Shown in pieces: positions 4,919 through 5,249 of a stretch of 5,249 nt of DNA (position 1 is the stretch's first letter; every line of letters starts with the position of its first letter). The stretch comes from Geopsychrobacter sp. (GTDB lineage: Bacteria; Desulfobacterota; Desulfuromonadia; Desulfuromonadales; Geopsychrobacteraceae), in contig JAUXIR010000154.1 in NCBI GenBank assembly GCA_030620915.1, positions 1 through 5,249 of the forward strand. Direction: 5' to 3'. The position numbers and the translations under genes were made by a program. The notes beneath the pieces are model-generated. The model was not told the DNA's origin. It did no database searches and saw nothing but the letters and a program-made list of their open reading frames with translations.

Positions 4919-4949
4919 CTGCAAGAAATCAGCTTGTGATCTTTTGCAG
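4919..4949. promoter_or_regulatory. 31-bp dyad upstream of the pseudouridine synthase gene
   Basis: CTGCAAGAAATC (4919-4930) and GATCTTTTGCAG (4938-4949) form a 12-position inverted repeat with one mismatch and one G-U, separated by AGCTTGT. It is followed immediately by AATAAT (4951-4956), a 5-of-6 match to a -10 box, so it would occupy the -35 region as an operator or activator site. As RNA it would be a hairpin in transcripts arriving from upstream. No matching dyad occurs elsewhere in the window. Confidence 0.4.
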
Positions 4950-5021
4950 AAATAATCATTTGATTCATCCCGGTCCGAAAATAGTTGACCAGGACAGCTC
5001 TCACTCAGGATTTATGCCTCC

Positions 5022-5249
5022 ATGGGGATATCTAAATACCCGTCCTCCGTCAGCCTGCCCCGCGTGGCAAAGCCTTATCCCGCTATCCTGGAGTTTCTGG
5101 TGCAGAGGTTTCCGCGCGTCGAGCAGTCCACATGGGAGAAGCGGATACGAGAAGGCAAGGTTCTCAATGAGGCGGGTATTCCGATCAGCAGCGAGACTCC
5201 CTATGTTCCCCAGCAGAAGCTCTATTACTTCAGAGAGGTCGAAGAGGAG
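5022..5249 (+). CDS. N-terminal part of an RluA-family pseudouridine synthase (3' truncated by window)
   Basis: The open frame gives 76 residues from ATG 5022 to the window edge. The segment YPAILEFLVQRFPRV (19-33), then STWEKRIREGKVLN (36-49), TPYVPQQKLYYFREV (59-73) and the acidic EEE resemble the S4-like N-terminal region of one branch of RluA-type synthases, in which this part precedes the catalytic domain. Such enzymes isomerise specific uridines in rRNA or tRNA. The catalytic HRLD motif lies beyond the window, so the target cannot be named. The frame is closed upstream by TGA at 4986-4988, and ATG 5022 is the only ATG, GTG or TTG in that span. The Shine-Dalgarno is weak and distant: AGGA (5007-5010) with an 11-base spacer. 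An out-of-frame ATG at 5014 lies between them. Family call is fairly confident, start less so. Confidence 0.75.
   Translation, partial: MGISKYPSSVSLPRVAKPYPAILEFLVQRFPRVEQSTWEKRIREGKVLNEAGIPISSETPYVPQQKLYYFREVEEE

Noticed and set aside
4822..5004. Minus-strand open frame of 60 codons
   Set aside because: No family resemblance or clear ribosome site; it overlaps the dyad and probable promoter regions of the neighbouring genes.
4985..5015. TTGACC as a -35 box for the pseudouridine synthase gene
   Set aside because: It matches 5 of 6 bases, but no acceptable -10 hexamer lies 16-19 bases downstream, and a start there would leave almost no leader before ATG 5022.

Overview
The window looks like an ordinary chromosomal segment of a mid-GC Gram-negative bacterium. 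The lipoprotein with a DUF3750-like block, the Tpx peroxiredoxin, the 'CxxC...CxxC' sensor tail usually carried by delta-proteobacterial (Desulfobacterota) signalling proteins, and a tiny Cys-rich protein together suggest a Desulfuromonadales/Geobacterales-type organism. That placement is inference from protein style, not a search result. No phage, transposase, CRISPR or defence genes are visible.

Layout, left to right. Bases 1-100 are the 3' end of a plus-strand gene whose last 32 residues resemble the C-terminus of IclR-family regulators. It converges on a minus-strand DEAD-box RNA helicase of the DeaD/CsdA type (241-1944), and the two share a perfect 21-bp-stem terminator hairpin at 129-174. 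The helicase has a roughly 285-bp upstream region with a candidate promoter and a foldable leader. Upstream of that, also on the minus strand, is a small lipoprotein with a DUF3750-like domain (2230-2793). It is divergent from tpx, a thiol peroxidase (3001-3519, plus strand). The intergenic region between them holds candidate promoters and two 17-bp dyads of matching geometry.

Bases 3520-3807 are non-coding but highly structured. They hold an 18-bp-stem hairpin after tpx, a 70-bp imperfect inverted repeat of the 'CGTCATTCCCGCG' class, and three short hairpins sharing an ACTTT(C)AGT core whose outer base pairs differ but stay complementary. The outermost two hairpins begin and end with CTATG/CATAG and may bound one non-autonomous repeat element of about 180 bp. 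This is the most unusual part of the window.

On the right, a minus-strand gene (3808-4254) encodes a two-helix membrane protein with a four-cysteine tail. After a gene-poor stretch comes a 59-residue six-cysteine protein (4583-4762, minus) with its own perfect TATAAT box, Shine-Dalgarno and terminator. The window ends inside the 5' part of an RluA-family pseudouridine synthase gene (5022 onward, plus), preceded by a 31-bp dyad.

Functionally the genes are mostly separate single-gene units, each with its own signals, and not one operon. Two loose themes are visible. One is RNA metabolism: the helicase and the pseudouridine synthase. The other is thiol or cysteine chemistry: Tpx, the CxxC membrane protein and the six-Cys mini-protein. 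Nothing in the sequence proves that these act together.
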